DNA of 64,000 nt from Micropterix aruncella (GCA_944548615.1 OX155971.1:27020072-27084071), one strand, 5' to 3'; positions 11,601-23,917 are shown, numbered from the stretch's first letter. Numbers and translations are program-made. Notes: generated by a model from the letters alone, not told the origin.

Positions 11601-12423
11601 TTGTGTTACTTGATTATATGTAGTTTATTCTTTTATTTTGTCATTGTTTTTCATATTCGTTTTTTCATCGTTGAATTCAGCTGTGTCGATTGATTTTTAC
11701 TTGAATTCAAATTATATCGTAGAATTGAATATTCAAAGATTTCGTTTTATTTTGATTTTGATTCAAATATTTCGTGTGGCATTGCGTTGAAATTGAGCTG
11801 TGTCGTTTACCATGGCGTTTATTTCGTGAAAAAATTTTTTTTCCTTATTTTTAAACCCTATATTTACTAGCCGCTGCTCTTGAGGTCTTGATTTACTATA
11901 AATCTTGATAGTGAAAATTGACTCACTTTCCGTGATCCAACCGAGCTGAAATTTCGCTTACATGTATTACTTCGATGACAATATATTATTAACTCTTCCT
12001 TAAACAACGACGGACTTAAGAGGGGGGGGGGGGGGGGGCTGGCCGGTTTATTTTGTTAAGTGGAACGGTCGCGTTGCACACTAACTAGCATAGATAGAGC
12101 TTCGATATTTCGTACACATATCCCCCAAAAGGGCTGATGTGCATATTGAAACGTTTTTCGAAATTCTAATTATTTTTCTATTTATTAATCCTTTCATAGA
12201 ATCTATTTTCTTTTTGCAAAATACGTTGAAAACATGGGATGTTGAAAGCAATATTTTATTTAACGTATTTTTTTGCAGAAATACAAAGATCTAAAAGATA
12301 CGGTATGAAGATACATAGCAGATATATTATAATTTGCATTCCTGGTTTTAACAAATTATAATTTCTGAGATAATTCAGTTTCAGTGTTGATTAATTGAGT
12401 CCTAAATTACACAGAATTTTTAA
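11601..12423. other. Unassigned stretch with G-run
   Basis: No gene was found. 12020-12038 is a G homopolymer of about 18, unusual in DNA this AT-rich, followed by CTGGCCGG. Confidence 0.45.
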
Positions 12424-12570
12424 AAAAATATTTTTACTGAATATCTCATTTATAATTTACTTTAGTCACTTACTGATAATTTCCACCATTTGGGGTCGCT
12501 GATGTAGATAGCGGAGAAATCATTTTTGCCAAAAATTGCACTCTGAAATTTACCTCTACAGCGACGATAT
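12424..12570 (-). repeat. Repeat U, copy 1
   Basis: Inverted match to 42755-42910. Shared blocks, read on the U plus strand, are TTTTTGGCAAAAATGA, GCGACCCCAAA, AGTAAGTGACTAAAGTA and GATATTCAGTA. No ORF; class unknown. Confidence 0.6.
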
Positions 12571-12802
12571 GCGTGAATAGAATTAACTTTTCGGAAATAT
12601 GCAAGTACTCTATAGTCAAGCATCTGAAGAATAGAAAGACGCATATAAAGCTGGTGGGAAATCAGCAACAATACAAAAGCGAAACGGTGAAATCGATGGA
12701 ATCGCTGTGTCTGGAAGTCTGTCGCTGTGATGGAGTCTGGAAGAAACATAAGCAGCAATGAAGCTGTATGTAGAGTTTTTCCATTTAACATACCTTAACG
12801 AA

Positions 12803-13440
12803 GTAATAATAATATTAAAACGCTTTATTCGTACGAAAAGGCGAGCTTATTGCCTGCAGGCAATATTTTAGAGCTAACCTATACAATTGCAACAACATTA
12901 TTTGCGAGTAGATGCTACATAACTTAACGTATATGAAGAGTCTAAGTCAAAACAAAAGAATATAGAACGAAATATATATTTAACTCTTTGTGGGCACAGA
13001 ATGTGCCACACCAAAATAATCTAACACCTATAAGGACGCTAAGGTTTAAAGAGGAGGAGAATAGGAAGGAAAAAGGAATTTATGTGGAAGATTTCAAATG
13101 ATCTCTTTGTCTGTTTTTAAAACTCGTTATGGTTGGCGCGTTTCTGTCATTTTTCGGCAAAGCATTCCAAATACGGGCTCCATGCACGATGCAAGAGGAT
13201 GAGAAGAAGTCAGTGCTGTGACTAGGGATAGATAGTAGCAAGTTATCTTTTGATCTCAGCGGGCGTCCATGAGCCGATAGTGCAGTAAATTTGCCAGTAA
13301 GATAATTGAGAGCGACGCTATTCAAGATCTTGAAAAGCATACAAAGAACTCTCATGTCTCTTTTCTCCCGAGTCGTCAGCCGGTGAAATTTCTCTCTGTA
13401 CTCCGTGATGTGGTGAAATTTCCGAAGTCCATCTGTTATT
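12803..13440 (-). pseudogene. LINE RT C-terminus and 3' UTR, family D
   Basis: A minus-strand frame (13080-13355, 91 codons) carries CIVHGARIWNALPKND and a basic tail, the C-terminal signature of CR1/Jockey-type reverse transcriptases. Its 3' UTR (12803-13079) shares the GGCGAGCTTATTGCC motif with 1380-1410 and ends in an (ATT)n-type tail near 12803. Upstream the reading continues out of frame to about 13440. It is 5'-truncated and without a catalytic domain. Confidence 0.75.
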
Positions 13441-13530
13441 CAAGTAGCAGTACATCTAGGAAATGGACAACGCGTTTATTGCAGTAGTGACAGGTAAAGA
13501 CGTTGAAATAAACTACAAATATGCGTGTCC

Positions 13531-14298
13531 AGCTACAAAGCGATCGAACAGCCGAGATAATCTCACACCAATTGCTAAAAATTAGGCACGGAAAGGTGCC
13601 TGTGGATCTGATCTCAGTACGAATTTCATTGCCTCATATATAATCACGATCGGCTGAGTAAACGACCTATTCTTACTGCTAAGAACCTAGAAATATTATT
13701 CCGTCTAACATTCAAAGCGAGAAAGTCGCATACAATTCCGTCGACACTATTGTGGAAGCAGTTGAAGCGGTTCATTATTCTACAGAATTTATAAATTATT
13801 ATAAATCTGCCGGGGATGCCACCACATGTACTGCAATTGAAAATCGGCTTGCCAATTATCATGATGCGAAATATCAAGCAGCCAAATCTTTGCAACTTCA
13901 CGAGGCTTGCAGTAAAGCAGCAAGCAACGTCGTATAAGCAACAATCTTGACACAACCATTCAAATGTGGATGTCCTCATTCCTCGCATTCCTATGATTCC
14001 GACGGATATGCAATTTTAATTTAAGAGATTTCAAATACAAATTCTAAATTTCATTAACAAAGCTCATGTCCAATCTTTGGTATTGTGCGGTTAAAATCCA
14101 GACCCGGATTGCTTCTCATATGAACACGTATACGTTGCGGGTTCTAGAGTCGGCAAACCAGACAATATCTATATCTGCGCAGACGATGGAACAACAAAAA
14201 ATATTGTACGTCCATAAGCGATTTCAAATTAAACATACATATTATTCTTTTCATATAACTAGACTAAGCCACAGCAACGCGTGGCAGGGTACAGCTAG
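13531..14298 (+). mobile_element. Helitron remnant: helicase C-terminus plus 3' terminus
   Basis: Translation across frames gives the end of a Rep/helicase: KVPVDLISVRISLPH near 13590, NIQSEKVAYNSVDTIVEA near 13720, LQLKIGLPIIMM near 13840, LIPRIPMIPTDMQF near 13980, and YVAGSRVGKPDNIYICADD near 14130-14200, then a stop. The last blocks correspond to the C-terminal helicase motifs of animal Helitrons. Several stops and frameshifts show it is dead. The element ends with a hairpin (GCCAC...GTGGC, 14270-14285), nine bases, then CTAG (14295-14298) followed by T. The Rep domain and 5' TC end were not found. Confidence 0.85.
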
Positions 14299-14535
14299 TT
14301 ATTAAATTTAACTTAAGAACTACATTCTAATTCATGTGCTTTATGATTTTTAGGGTTGGTTAATTATTCTTTTTTGACTTGGTTGGTTGGCAAACCTGCG
14401 AGTACTGTCAAATTAATCGGATGAGTGGATATGTCTTTGATGCTTGATTGACGTTCACAAAGAGTTTGTGGGTGGGATGTTTTACTTGAACTTATAACAT
14501 GCATATAATATGAATATTTTTACATGACTGCCGAA

Positions 14536-14772
14536 AAAAAAGGAGTGTAATGTGTTCAGGGTTCATATATGTAAGTTTTCCTTTTCTTTATTTCACCAAA
14601 ACTTCTAAACGCTTTAACCAATTTAAGTGTGTTGTATTGTTAGAATCGTTATGTCATCTCGAGTATCATAGGGTACTTTAAGTGTTCAAATATTATGAAA
14701 CTAGTTGTCTAAATGTCGAAGTGTCAATAAATTAACATAAATATATTATGTTTATTGTCAAATGAAGGGTCC
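14536..14772 (+). repeat. Repeat R, copy 3, left part
   Basis: GGAGTGTAATG through GTCAATAAATTA and GTCAAATGAAGGGTC match repeat R copies 1 and 4. The copy is cut at about 14773 and resumes at 16204 with GTACATTCCGGAAATATACA, so the sequence between is an insertion. Confidence 0.7.
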
Positions 14773-16199
14773 CACCCCTCAAGCACGTAACATCCATTTG
14801 GGGACATGTATGGCGGCCGCCTAACAATCCGTAACATCCGATTTTGGATATCGCGCTCGCCGCTGCGAAAAATGCAATTTACGATTCGAATCGTCGTACT
14901 TTAATGCTTTCTGACCGCGGGACGACATGGCCAAATAATCTTTCATTCGCCGGCCAACGACGATAACATCGACCGCCGATTTAAAAACTCAGCATTAGAC
15001 GTCAAAACAGCATTGTCGATCGGCCACCCCGCGGCGGCGTATAGTTCCGCGACGTGTTTGTTTTGTGAAGTGTTTTGTGTATATAAGTGCAGTGTATACC
15101 GGATAAAAGTAAGTAATTTCCCTTTTTAAGTAGTTTAGCCATTAGGATTATTCAATTTCCACAATCCATTTGCTGTTTTTCACGAATTTTCGAAGAAAAC
15201 ACTTTGTCAACAACATACGGCTCGCGAAAAAATGGCCGTTTTTATTTTGTAATGTTTGTGAAATATCCCTATATATCGCGAAACATGACGTAATGTCGCT
15301 TTAATTTACTAATAAAATAGGTATTGCTTCATTTACATCCTAAGTTATCACATAATTAGGCGTATTTTGAACATTATATGTTGTTTTTCTAATATGGCTC
15401 GCGAAAATGAAACTTGTTTTGATAATTACTATGAGATAAAAAAGTGCGATTTTCCATAGTTTTTCGATGAAATGTGACTCTTTGGAGTATAGTAATTAGT
15501 TATTAGACATATAATAAGTCTATGATAAGACAATATAATTGAAAAAATCTAACGAATTTTATATTATGGGCATTCAAAGTTTATTATTAGGTTCGGAAGC
15601 GGAAACTCTCAAAACTTTAGATTTTTCTATAATATCAGACAAAGGTCAAAGTTCTGGTGTGATTTCTAAGAAGAAGTGATGTAGTAATAAAGTTATTTTG
15701 AAAGAATTTCATATAAAAAAATACCATAAGTAGTCACAAATAAAAAATTAAAAAATTTTTTTTTTACGAGAATAAATAAAATTTTTCTTGGCTGAATAAA
15801 TAAATATTTTTTCCGTATTTTTGTATGCAAATAAGTAAAAAAAAAATATCGTTTTGGTAAAGCATTTAATAAAGAACATAACTGTATTTACAATTTTTGA
15901 TATTTACAAAAACTGTATTTACAAAAAAATCGAAATGATTTTATAGGCGAGTTTTTTTCAGTTTGCCAATTTTGTAATATTTATTCATTATTATCTTAAT
16001 TGTTTTACGAGATAAGGTTATAATGTTTTATATGTCAAATTTCAATGCGATCATTTTTCTCTTTATCTTTTTTTATTCCGTTTAGTGGTTTATAAGTTAT
16101 GATCGTTTTTCTCAAGGCCGTTGACTCGCGTCGATTTTTTGCGCGCGAATATGTCGCGCGCAAAAGTGATAGGTGTTTTTACCTCGCAACGTGAGGGGT
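14773..16199 (+). mobile_element. TTAA-type non-autonomous element P, copy 1
   Basis: The left edge CCCCTCAAGCACGT and right edge ACGTGAGGGG are imperfect inverted repeats. The right edge is followed by TTAA (16200-16203), the piggyBac-type target, while the left TTAA is degenerate. Boundaries are confirmed because the interrupted repeat R resumes directly after. The interior has a GC-rich block (14850-15060), a TTTTGTG-rich stretch, then AAAAGTAAGT at about 15106, a good 5' splice-site match. The same architecture is found inverted at 33214-34278. No transposase is encoded. Confidence 0.6.
15050..15112 (+). promoter_or_regulatory. Candidate promoter, 5' exon and splice donor inside element P
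   Basis: After a GC-rich block comes a short stretch with TATATAAGTGCAGTGT and then AAAAGTAAGT, which fits the donor consensus AG/GTAAGT closely. The inverted copy near 33937 reads AAACCGTAAGTGATT at the equivalent place. Conservation of the layout in two divergent copies suggests a leader exon of the parental element. No transcript evidence. Confidence 0.3.
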
Positions 16200-16203
16200 T
16201 AAG

Positions 16204-16340
16204 TACATTCCGGAAATATACACGTATCTATATGGATAAATAAACCAAAAATATTTCATAATAACCGTAATAAAAATAATTATAGATACAATAATTCACT
16301 TTATGTAACGGCAGCCGTGTTTTTTATTCTTTTTATATAT
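16204..16340 (+). repeat. Repeat R, copy 3, right part
   Basis: Resumes the repeat interrupted at 14773: TACATTCCGGAAATATACA, CAAAAATATTTCATAA and CAGCCGTGTTTTTTATTC, matching 3980-4040 and 36470-36525. Confidence 0.65.
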
Positions 16341-16477
16341 TTACTTGTTTTTACTTACTATTTCAATTTAATTATTTCAATATTTATTGCAATGCTAGTT
16401 TATCATTCAAAATTATTATTTAACCTTTTTTTTTTGTTTCCTTTAACTATTTGTTTTTTTATTCTAGGTGGAGTGGG

Positions 16478-16570
16478 CAAGGTTACGGGGGGTGGGGGCG
16501 GGGAGATAGCGAGGTGGAGGGAGGGTTGGGTCAAGGGATTTGGCGCGGCGGCGGAGGGGGGGGGGCTGTC
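16478..16570 (+). repeat. G-rich tract with quadruplex potential
   Basis: Runs of three to nine or more G separated by one to seven bases, in otherwise AT-rich DNA. It starts just after a TTCTAG and contains no plausible coding frame. Confidence 0.6.
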
Positions 16571-16621
16571 TTCTTGCCGGGAAAGTGTTGGGGTCACCCG
16601 ATCGATTTTTTTTACTTAACA

Positions 16622-16800
16622 CGCTTGCCTTAGTACGAGTTTAGTCCTAGTTAGACGGCGTTGGTTTAAATAATTACTCAGCTGTGGTGCTCTTTATTTT
16701 GCTACTCTTTACAATTACATTGAAGTCTATAACCATGCTAATGCAAAAAAAATACTGAAATTAATAATATTGTGATTTTCTTTAAATAAATAAATATGTG
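16622..16800 (+). mobile_element. LINE 3' end, copy 1 of a pair
   Basis: ACGCTTGCCTTAGTACG, CCTAGTTAG and TTTGCTACT.TTTACAAT recur at 49315-49490. Both copies end in an (AAAT)n-type tail after TTCTTTAAATAAATAAA. Confidence 0.65.
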
Positions 16801-16849
16801 TCAGAGGCGTGACACATTACACTGATAGTCTGGTATTATCTTCGTCTTT

Positions 16850-17340
16850 TGGTATTTACCTTCTTTGGGGCACACTGATTGAGCAAATATAAATATAAGT
16901 AAGTCGGGACCACAGAAATGTTACAAATCAACGAACGATAGGATGACATCCTTCATTCTCTCAGAGAGAGTAGGTAATTCGATATCCTCGTGTGCTATCG
17001 AGGATATCCGCATTAATCGAGGGTCGGATCTCTCCGGGAGGTGAATCCCAATCACCATCGGAGTGATTGTATGTCTGTAGGTTCGCTCAAGTTTGTTTAG
17101 CGGCGAGGTAACGATCGCAGAAGGCTCGTGGGTGGCCATTCAGCCGCCCGGACGACGCGTTCGGTAATTGGGCCCTGATTGGGATCCACATTGTTACGCC
17201 CTTGTTGGCTTTCTCTTTGAAGCGGGAGATATCGATGACGTACGATATTTCCCCCTAAAATATTGTTTTTTCTATGTCAGAACTATCGTACCTTAAATAA
17301 TAATAATCAAAATTACCACTTCATTTGCACTTATAAATTA
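16850..17340. other. Unassigned stretch
   Basis: A 72-codon minus-strand frame (16921-17139) and the surrounding moderately GC-rich sequence look like repeat debris, but I could not pair them with anything else in the window. Confidence 0.35.
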
Positions 17341-17349
17341 TAATTATTG

Positions 17350-18600
17350 CTACGACAGCAAAAACAATTTCATATGCTGACGACACTAGTTATTTTTAAG
17401 GGATCAAATTGGGACAGTACTCTCACAAAAGCAAATTTGGGCATGAATGAGATTCGTGATTGGCTAGAAACTGCAAAGCTAACACTAAATGTAGGTAAAA
17501 CCAGCTATATGACTTTTAACCCTACAAATAGGAGTCAGCCAACAGTAAATCCCCACGTAACTATTCACAAATGTCACTCTGAAACCTCTTGTAATTGTGC
17601 ACTACTAAAGAGATCCCCCACAGTCAAATACCTAGGCATTGTAGTTGACAATAAATTGTGATGGGAAGAGCAAGTCAATGCAGTGTCAAAGAAAGTGTTA
17701 TACTTTTAAAGAGATGAGGTGTGTTCTGGATCGGACGCTAACCATAGTGTATTTAGCATTATGTGAAACCTTTATTAACTATGGTATAATTGGGTGGGGT
17801 GGGTGCTGCAAAACCCTTCTGACGCCACTTCTAACAGCGCACAAATGTATTTTAAAAATCATGCATCGCAAACCATACCAATATTCTTCTAATGAACTCT
17901 TTAAAGAGGCTCAAGTTTTGGGTGCTAGGTTATTATTTATTAATACTGAACTACGTTGGGTTTTCATTGCCAAACAAAATAAATCTTTTAATATTACGCA
18001 CACGAAACCCACTAGACAACCCCTGAGTTATAATTTGAATGTACCTGGGATGAAGACGACTTTCGGACAGCGACACTACTCTTTCATAGCTACAAGACTT
18101 TATAATAAATTAGGCAGTGACAAAAAAAGCAGCCCCAATTGTCATTTGTTTAAAAGCAAAATAAATAAATGGCTGTTGCAAGAAGAGCGTTTATCTATCC
18201 ATGTCATGATCGATGTAGTAGAATAAGTTGAAGTTGACTTAACATATATTGTGTTTATATGTATGTATGTGTGTATATGTGTATTCTAATGTATTTAGCA
18301 TTTCTATTTCCTATATAATATTGTAATTTTTTATAATTTTTTAATAATATATATATATATATATTTATTATTATTATTATATATATTTTTTAATTATTAT
18401 TATTATTATTGTGTTTGGTTGGTTCATCGACCCTCGTTATAAATGTAAAAATATAAATTGCTTGCCCTGGAACGGGTATATCCCAGTTGGGCAGCACTAT
18501 CCAGTGAATGAAAGAGGAAAGCTTTTGCTATTTGTTTTAATATTATAGTTGTTGTAAATGGTTAATTTGATAATTCCATTAAAAAAATAAAAATAAAAAA
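17350..18600 (+). pseudogene. LINE A (CR1/Jockey-type), 5'-truncated, plus copy
   Basis: Reverse transcriptase from the catalytic box to the C-terminus. SYADDTSYF (the YADD motif C) lies at about 17371-17397, and thumb-region motifs VKYLGIVVDNKL and ETFINYGIIGWGG follow. The C-terminus includes HYSFIATRLYNKL and a basic tail ending near 18224. Defects include a frameshift near 17395, a TGA at 17659-17661 in place of a sense codon, and another frameshift near 17700. The 3' UTR has (TA)/(ATT) runs, then GCCCTGGAACGGGTATATC and an A-rich tail (18580-18600). It is truncated almost exactly at the YADD box, so it is dead on arrival. A second copy lies inverted at 24396-26080. Confidence 0.9.
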
Positions 18601-18629
18601 AATATCTTATAACTAACCGACTCGCGGTA

Positions 18630-19320
18630 CAACTTGGTTTGTCAACTACAAGGGGCGGACCCAACACCTCGGAAAGTTTTAACGATAGTGATCGTTCTAT
18701 CTTTCATAGACTTAGAGACAATACAAATCTACCATCTAGTTAAGTCAACATGCCCGGCAGAGGCCAACGCCTTACGGTGATGCACCAGGAAAGGTACCCA
18801 GCGGGCAGCCTCGCCCCTTGTGTGCCGGTTTTGGAAGGATATCTCCGTCTGGAATTAACCATCAGGATACCTACTTCCTCCCGACTGGTTACGGGACCGA
18901 AGTCTCTTACGCGGCCTCTACCTGTAGTATTTCAGCGGTAATTCAATAAGAAAATATTGCGGACCTGGGCATCCTTTACCCGTCATACCGCTCGGGAAGA
19001 AAAAAATTCCAACAGGAAAGAAAAAAATTCGCCAAGAAAAAAATTCCAACAGGTCAACGTCCAATTTAGGAGTCAGTATATTTCCATAGTCTCCAGACTC
19101 CTTCAGCAATTATTCAGAGTGAACAAACGTGAATTGGCGTCGCCGTGTGCAAACTGTCCAGTAGCGCCAGGAGGCAATCCTCCAGGTGAAACCGATCCAC
19201 CAGCAGTGAGACCTGAGAGGCGAGAGTCTTACCCGGGGCAGCCGGACACACTAGGAGGTTTCTGATTAGGAGTTGAATCGTGAGTTGGACCGATCCGAGA
19301 ATACAATGAATCTTATGGCC
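18630..19320 (+). repeat. Repeat E, copy 1
   Basis: A GC-richer non-coding repeat. Landmarks are TTGTCAACTACAA at the left, GGAAAGTTTTAACGA, AGGCCAACGCCTTACGG, GGATATCTCCGTCTGG, CAGCGGTAATTCA followed by GCGGACC, and TTCAGCAATTATTCAGAGTG. It matches 23023-23917, 40573-41020 and minus-strand copies at 33000-35250 and 55180-55690. A local triplication of GAAAAAAATTCCAACAG lies at 18994-19052. Class unknown; no ORF. Confidence 0.75.
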
Positions 19321-19329
19321 CAACCTGCA

Positions 19330-20090
19330 TTATACTATTCGCAACCAAAAGAAAAGTAGTATATGCGCGCTTCGTAAAAATAAAGTTTGTTAAATTTGTC
19401 TGCATAAGTAAACTACTACATTTAAAACTAAGACTACCCGAGGAGAGGTAATTGAGAAATGAAGGGAAGAAAGGGACGAACTGGTTACTTCTTTAAAAAG
19501 TTGTAATTTTGAGGTTGATCTATAAGTTTTTAAAGAAATCGAGCTTGAAAATTTGCTAGGAAATCGTTTCAGAGTATTGCACCATGAATACGGAAAGAGT
19601 AGGAATAGAAATTCGGTATAAAGACAGTAAATTCTGCGTAAATTTTCAGAGGCTGATCGAAGTACGAGGATGTAGAAACATAATGATTCAAAAGGCTCAT
19701 GGCGTTAGAATGGGGTTAATTGGGAGAGTACGTGATAGAAAAAAGCAAGTAAATGGATATTTCTCCTTTGGCATTAAGTACAAGCGTCTAAAGTCTTGCA
19801 CACTTTCTCATCTTACATTTTCTTTCCTACGCAGATGTAGATTATCTCGATTAATAAGTGGGATTACTCAACAACTTTAAAGTTTGAAAAATGTTAGTAT
19901 ACGATTCATTTTTGGTTTACGTAATATGATAACGTGTCCGAATATAAGATGCCGTTGGTTGCCAGTACGCCAAAAAGAAATGTCCATACACTTGCTCTCC
20001 TCTATTATGTACTCTTTCAATCAACATCATCCTATCTTTTTTTTTTACCCACAAGGCATATGTCCTTTTGTGGAACCCGCCTTGTTGCCT
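19330..20090. other. Unassigned stretch
   Basis: Several 75-98-codon frames overlap here (for example 19584-19880) but none resembles a known family, and their overlap in two frames argues against coding. Confidence 0.35.
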
Positions 20091-20092
20091 AT

Positions 20093-20935
<843 letters not shown>

Positions 20936-20941
20936 ATTTGT

Positions 20942-21058
20942 AGCATCACGCAGTCAAACACTCAGGCGGTCACCCATCCCAGTATTGACCGCGCCCGCCG
21001 CTGCTTAACTTCGGTAACAACGAGGAGAACCGGTGTCAACGGGGTTACGGAGCACCAC
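20942..21058 (-). pseudogene. 5S rRNA-like sequence
   Basis: The minus strand reads CACCGGTTCTCC, ACCGAAGTTAAGCAGC, GGGCGCGGTCAATACT and GGATGGGTGACCGCCTG in the order and spacing of eukaryotic 5S rRNA. That includes the internal promoter region and the 3' half. The 5' and 3' strands (GTGGTGCTCCGTAAC and ACTGCGTGATGC) are diverged, so it is not a functional gene. It lies directly upstream of LINE C on the same strand, which suggests a 5S-headed SINE3-type retroposon or a LINE that landed beside a 5S pseudogene. Confidence 0.8.
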
Positions 21059-21129
21059 CATTCAGTTCTCACAGTCTCGTACTTCGGTGAGCCTTTGACA
21101 AGTTTTTCAAAATTCCTTCAGTCCTAAGA

Positions 21130-21478
21130 CTGATTGATGAGACTCTGGATCGGTCACCCTGCAAATAAACGGAACTTGCTTTCTATAGAATCATTCAGGA
21201 CTCACCTCAAAAGTTACTACTTTTCTGGGAAGTAACCAGTTCCGTCCATTCTCCCTCCTTTTCTCCCCAATTTTTTCTCCTTTGTAATTCTTATTTATAA
21301 ATATAGCAATTTGTATTTTATGCAGAAAAACTGATTAATCTTTATTTTCATAACGCGCGACTGCACAACTGCAATGTGATTGGGTTATTTGTAAGATATT
21401 AGGATGTGGCAATGTGTTCGCCTTTTTGTGGTCTATATTTTAAGTGCAAATAAAGACTATATTATTATAATTATTAAA
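21130..21478 (+). mobile_element. LINE 3' end, family D, copy 3
   Basis: Out-of-frame remains of the RT tail near 21195-21230 (aligned with 1185-1225), then GGAAGTAACCAGTTCCGTCC, a pyrimidine-rich block, GGCAATGTGTTCGCCTTTTTG and AAGTGCAAATAAAGA. Each has a counterpart at 1225-1440. The tail is (ATT)-type. Confidence 0.65.
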
Positions 21479-22600
21479 AGTCGATTACTCTGATCCCTGC
21501 AATAATCCAAGCCAATAAACTTGTCGGTCTTGCTAACAATGTATATTGTCCGATCCCTCATACTTGCTAAAATCCGGGTTGAAGCGAGGCATAAATCCGG
21601 GAGCGAAATACTTATTCGCTTCATAAAATTACGTAGGAGGGCATAAAAAGTGGCCTAAAGACATTAAGATAACATCTTTCCGACATATCTTCAATCTTCT
21701 CCGTTTCTTGTACGCCCGGCGGGCTGACAGCGCAGGCCGCCCGCAAAGAGCTTTTACACCATCCGGAGCGCGGTATCAAGAGTAGGTCTCACTTCCTTAG
21801 TCTCCGAAAACAAAGGGAAGGCACGAAGAATGAATGGTATACCTCAATACATCAAAGTGCTCAGTTATAAGCTACACTCGAATGCGAAACCCTAAAAGGC
21901 ACCTGACACCCGTATATATAGACGATTGCTCAAGCATTCTTGAAGCAAGCATTGCTCAAGCACTTTTATATGTATACTCATGTACATGGAATCAGCTCTG
22001 CTTTTTTTTTATTTGTCTGCCGTGTAAAGCCGACTTTAGTTCAAAGTTCAAAGTTCAAAGCTATTAGTCAACGCTATTGTCAAATTATTATTTCTGCTTT
22101 AATAGTTTTATATCTATATCAATATTTATATTCTAGCAACTGAAGAATTCTAATATGCGATAATTAGCTTTAATTAATTATTCATGCTTTATTGTATATT
22201 CTGAATGAATAAATTAAATACTGAATAGTTATCAATATTGAAATCTATAGTCTATATATCAAGATAAAAACTGATATGGTACATGATTTTCTTATTAGAT
22301 CTTGCTGTTTTTATGACTATTTTCATTATTTTTTTATTTTTATTTCGACGAAATCGTGAAAACCTTCTGTTTTTGTGTGCATAAAAGGATAATATAAAAG
22401 TGTCTTATGTCTCTTTCGCGGTGGAGGGGGATGAGGTCGTCCTAGAATATGTCGGACGCTAAAAATCTGTGGTCCGCCCTCGCTGCGATTTCCGGCAGAG
22501 AGATAATTTGTTACTCCCTCAGTAGAACGGAGAAGAGCGCTGTAGTATATTATACATTAGACATGATAAGCGTATAAGCATTATTTTATACGTAAAGAGT
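21479..22600. other. Unassigned stretch
   Basis: No gene recognised. It contains a small TTCAAAG triplication (about 22038-22059) and two GC-richer islands near 21540-21800 and 22420-22540 without clear ORFs. Confidence 0.4.
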
Positions 22601-23022
22601 AGACTAATATAATAAAAATAATAATAACCCTCAGTTATATATTTTAGAGCAATATCTAACGGCAATATCTTACAGCTAACCTTAACCTAAAACGGGTTTC
22701 GCGAAAAAGTAAAATAAATATATTATTAAAAACGCTTATAAAGTCAGCTCGTATTAAATGTATCTCACATTAAAATCCACGTAAAATTAAACATAACACA
22801 AAACATTTTAAAGCAATAAAACTATAATAATGCAGGGAAGGGGAAAGGAGTGGACGAGAGAATTTTACAAGCGCGTGTTAAAGTAGTCTTTGAGCCTGCG
22901 TTTGAAGCAATACAAAATCAGTGCTGTCCTTTCATGAGTGGGTAAAGCATCCCAGGTGAGGGCTCTATGTATAGAGAAGGATTGCGAGTAGAAATCACGA
23001 TTGTGATCAGAAATCGAGGGCA
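22601..23022 (-). pseudogene. LINE (family D-like), 3' part, split by repeat E
   Basis: Minus-strand translation gives FSIHRALTWDALPTHE followed by a basic tail, paralleling CIVHGARIWNALPKND at 13080-13355. The 3' UTR has GTTAGCTGTAAGATATTGCC and ends in an (ATT)-like tail near 22615. The upstream coding part resumes at 23926-24200, so this is one LINE interrupted by 23023-23917. Confidence 0.65.
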
Positions 23023-23917
23023 ACTAGAGTTGTCAACTACAACGGGCGAACCCGTCACCCTGGAAAGTTTTAACGAAATGTATCGTTCTGTCTCCCGTGA
23101 GGTGATCGCAGAAGATTTAGGACAAAACAATCCACCGTCAAGCTCCGCCACCTGACCGTCAGAGGCCAACGTCTTACGGCGAGGCACCGGGAAAGGTATC
23201 CAGCGGGCAGCCTCGCCCCCTGACTACCAGTTTTGGCAGGATATCTCCGTCTGGAATTACACTTCAGGATACCTCCGTTCTCCCGACTTACGCGACCTCT
23301 ACCTGTTGTATTGCAGCGGTAATTCAGTTAGAATTTATCGCGGACCTGGGCGTTCTTTGCCGTAGTGCACACGGGCTCGAGTGGTCCAAGGTCATTTTAA
23401 AAGTCGCATGACAACAGGTCAACATCCACCCCCGCTACTTAGGAAACAGTGTATTTCCATGGTCTTCAGACCCCTTCAGCAATTAATCAGAATGCACAAC
23501 CGATTGGCTTCGCCGACCGGTGCGCAAACCGTCCAGTGGCACTGGGATGCAATTCCGCCGAGAGAAACCGGTCCACCAGCTTTGAGGCCTGAGACACGGG
23601 AGTCTTACCCAGGATAGCGTTCCACTCGAGGAGGCTTCTGAATAGGAGCTAAATCGTGAGTTTCTATTCAGAAGCCTCCTCGAGTGGAAGGCTACACCGG
23701 GTAAGACTCCCGTGTCTCAGGCCTCAGAGTTGGTCGCCCCGTTTCTCCCTGCGGGATTGCATCCCGCCGCACTGGATGGTTTGTGCACCGGTCGGCGAAG
23801 CCAATCGGTTGTGCATTCTGACTAATTGCTGAAGGGGTCTGGAGACTATGGAAATATACTGTTTCCTAAGCAGCGGGGGTGGATGTTGACCTATTGTCAT
23901 GCCACTCTTGAAATGAC
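23023..23917 (+). mobile_element. Repeat E insertion containing a large palindrome
   Basis: A full repeat E (23030-23645) is followed after about 18 bases by an inverted partial copy (23664-23918). The element is flanked by CGAGGGCA (23015-23022) and CGAGAGCA (23918-23925), matching 7 of 8, a plausible 8-base target duplication inside a LINE. No ORF. The two arms differ at a number of positions and carry small indels, so the palindrome is not an exact assembly duplication. Confidence 0.65.

Noticed and set aside
16403..16633. Pro-rich and Gly-rich overlapping frames
   Set aside because: Products of the G-rich tract read on both strands.
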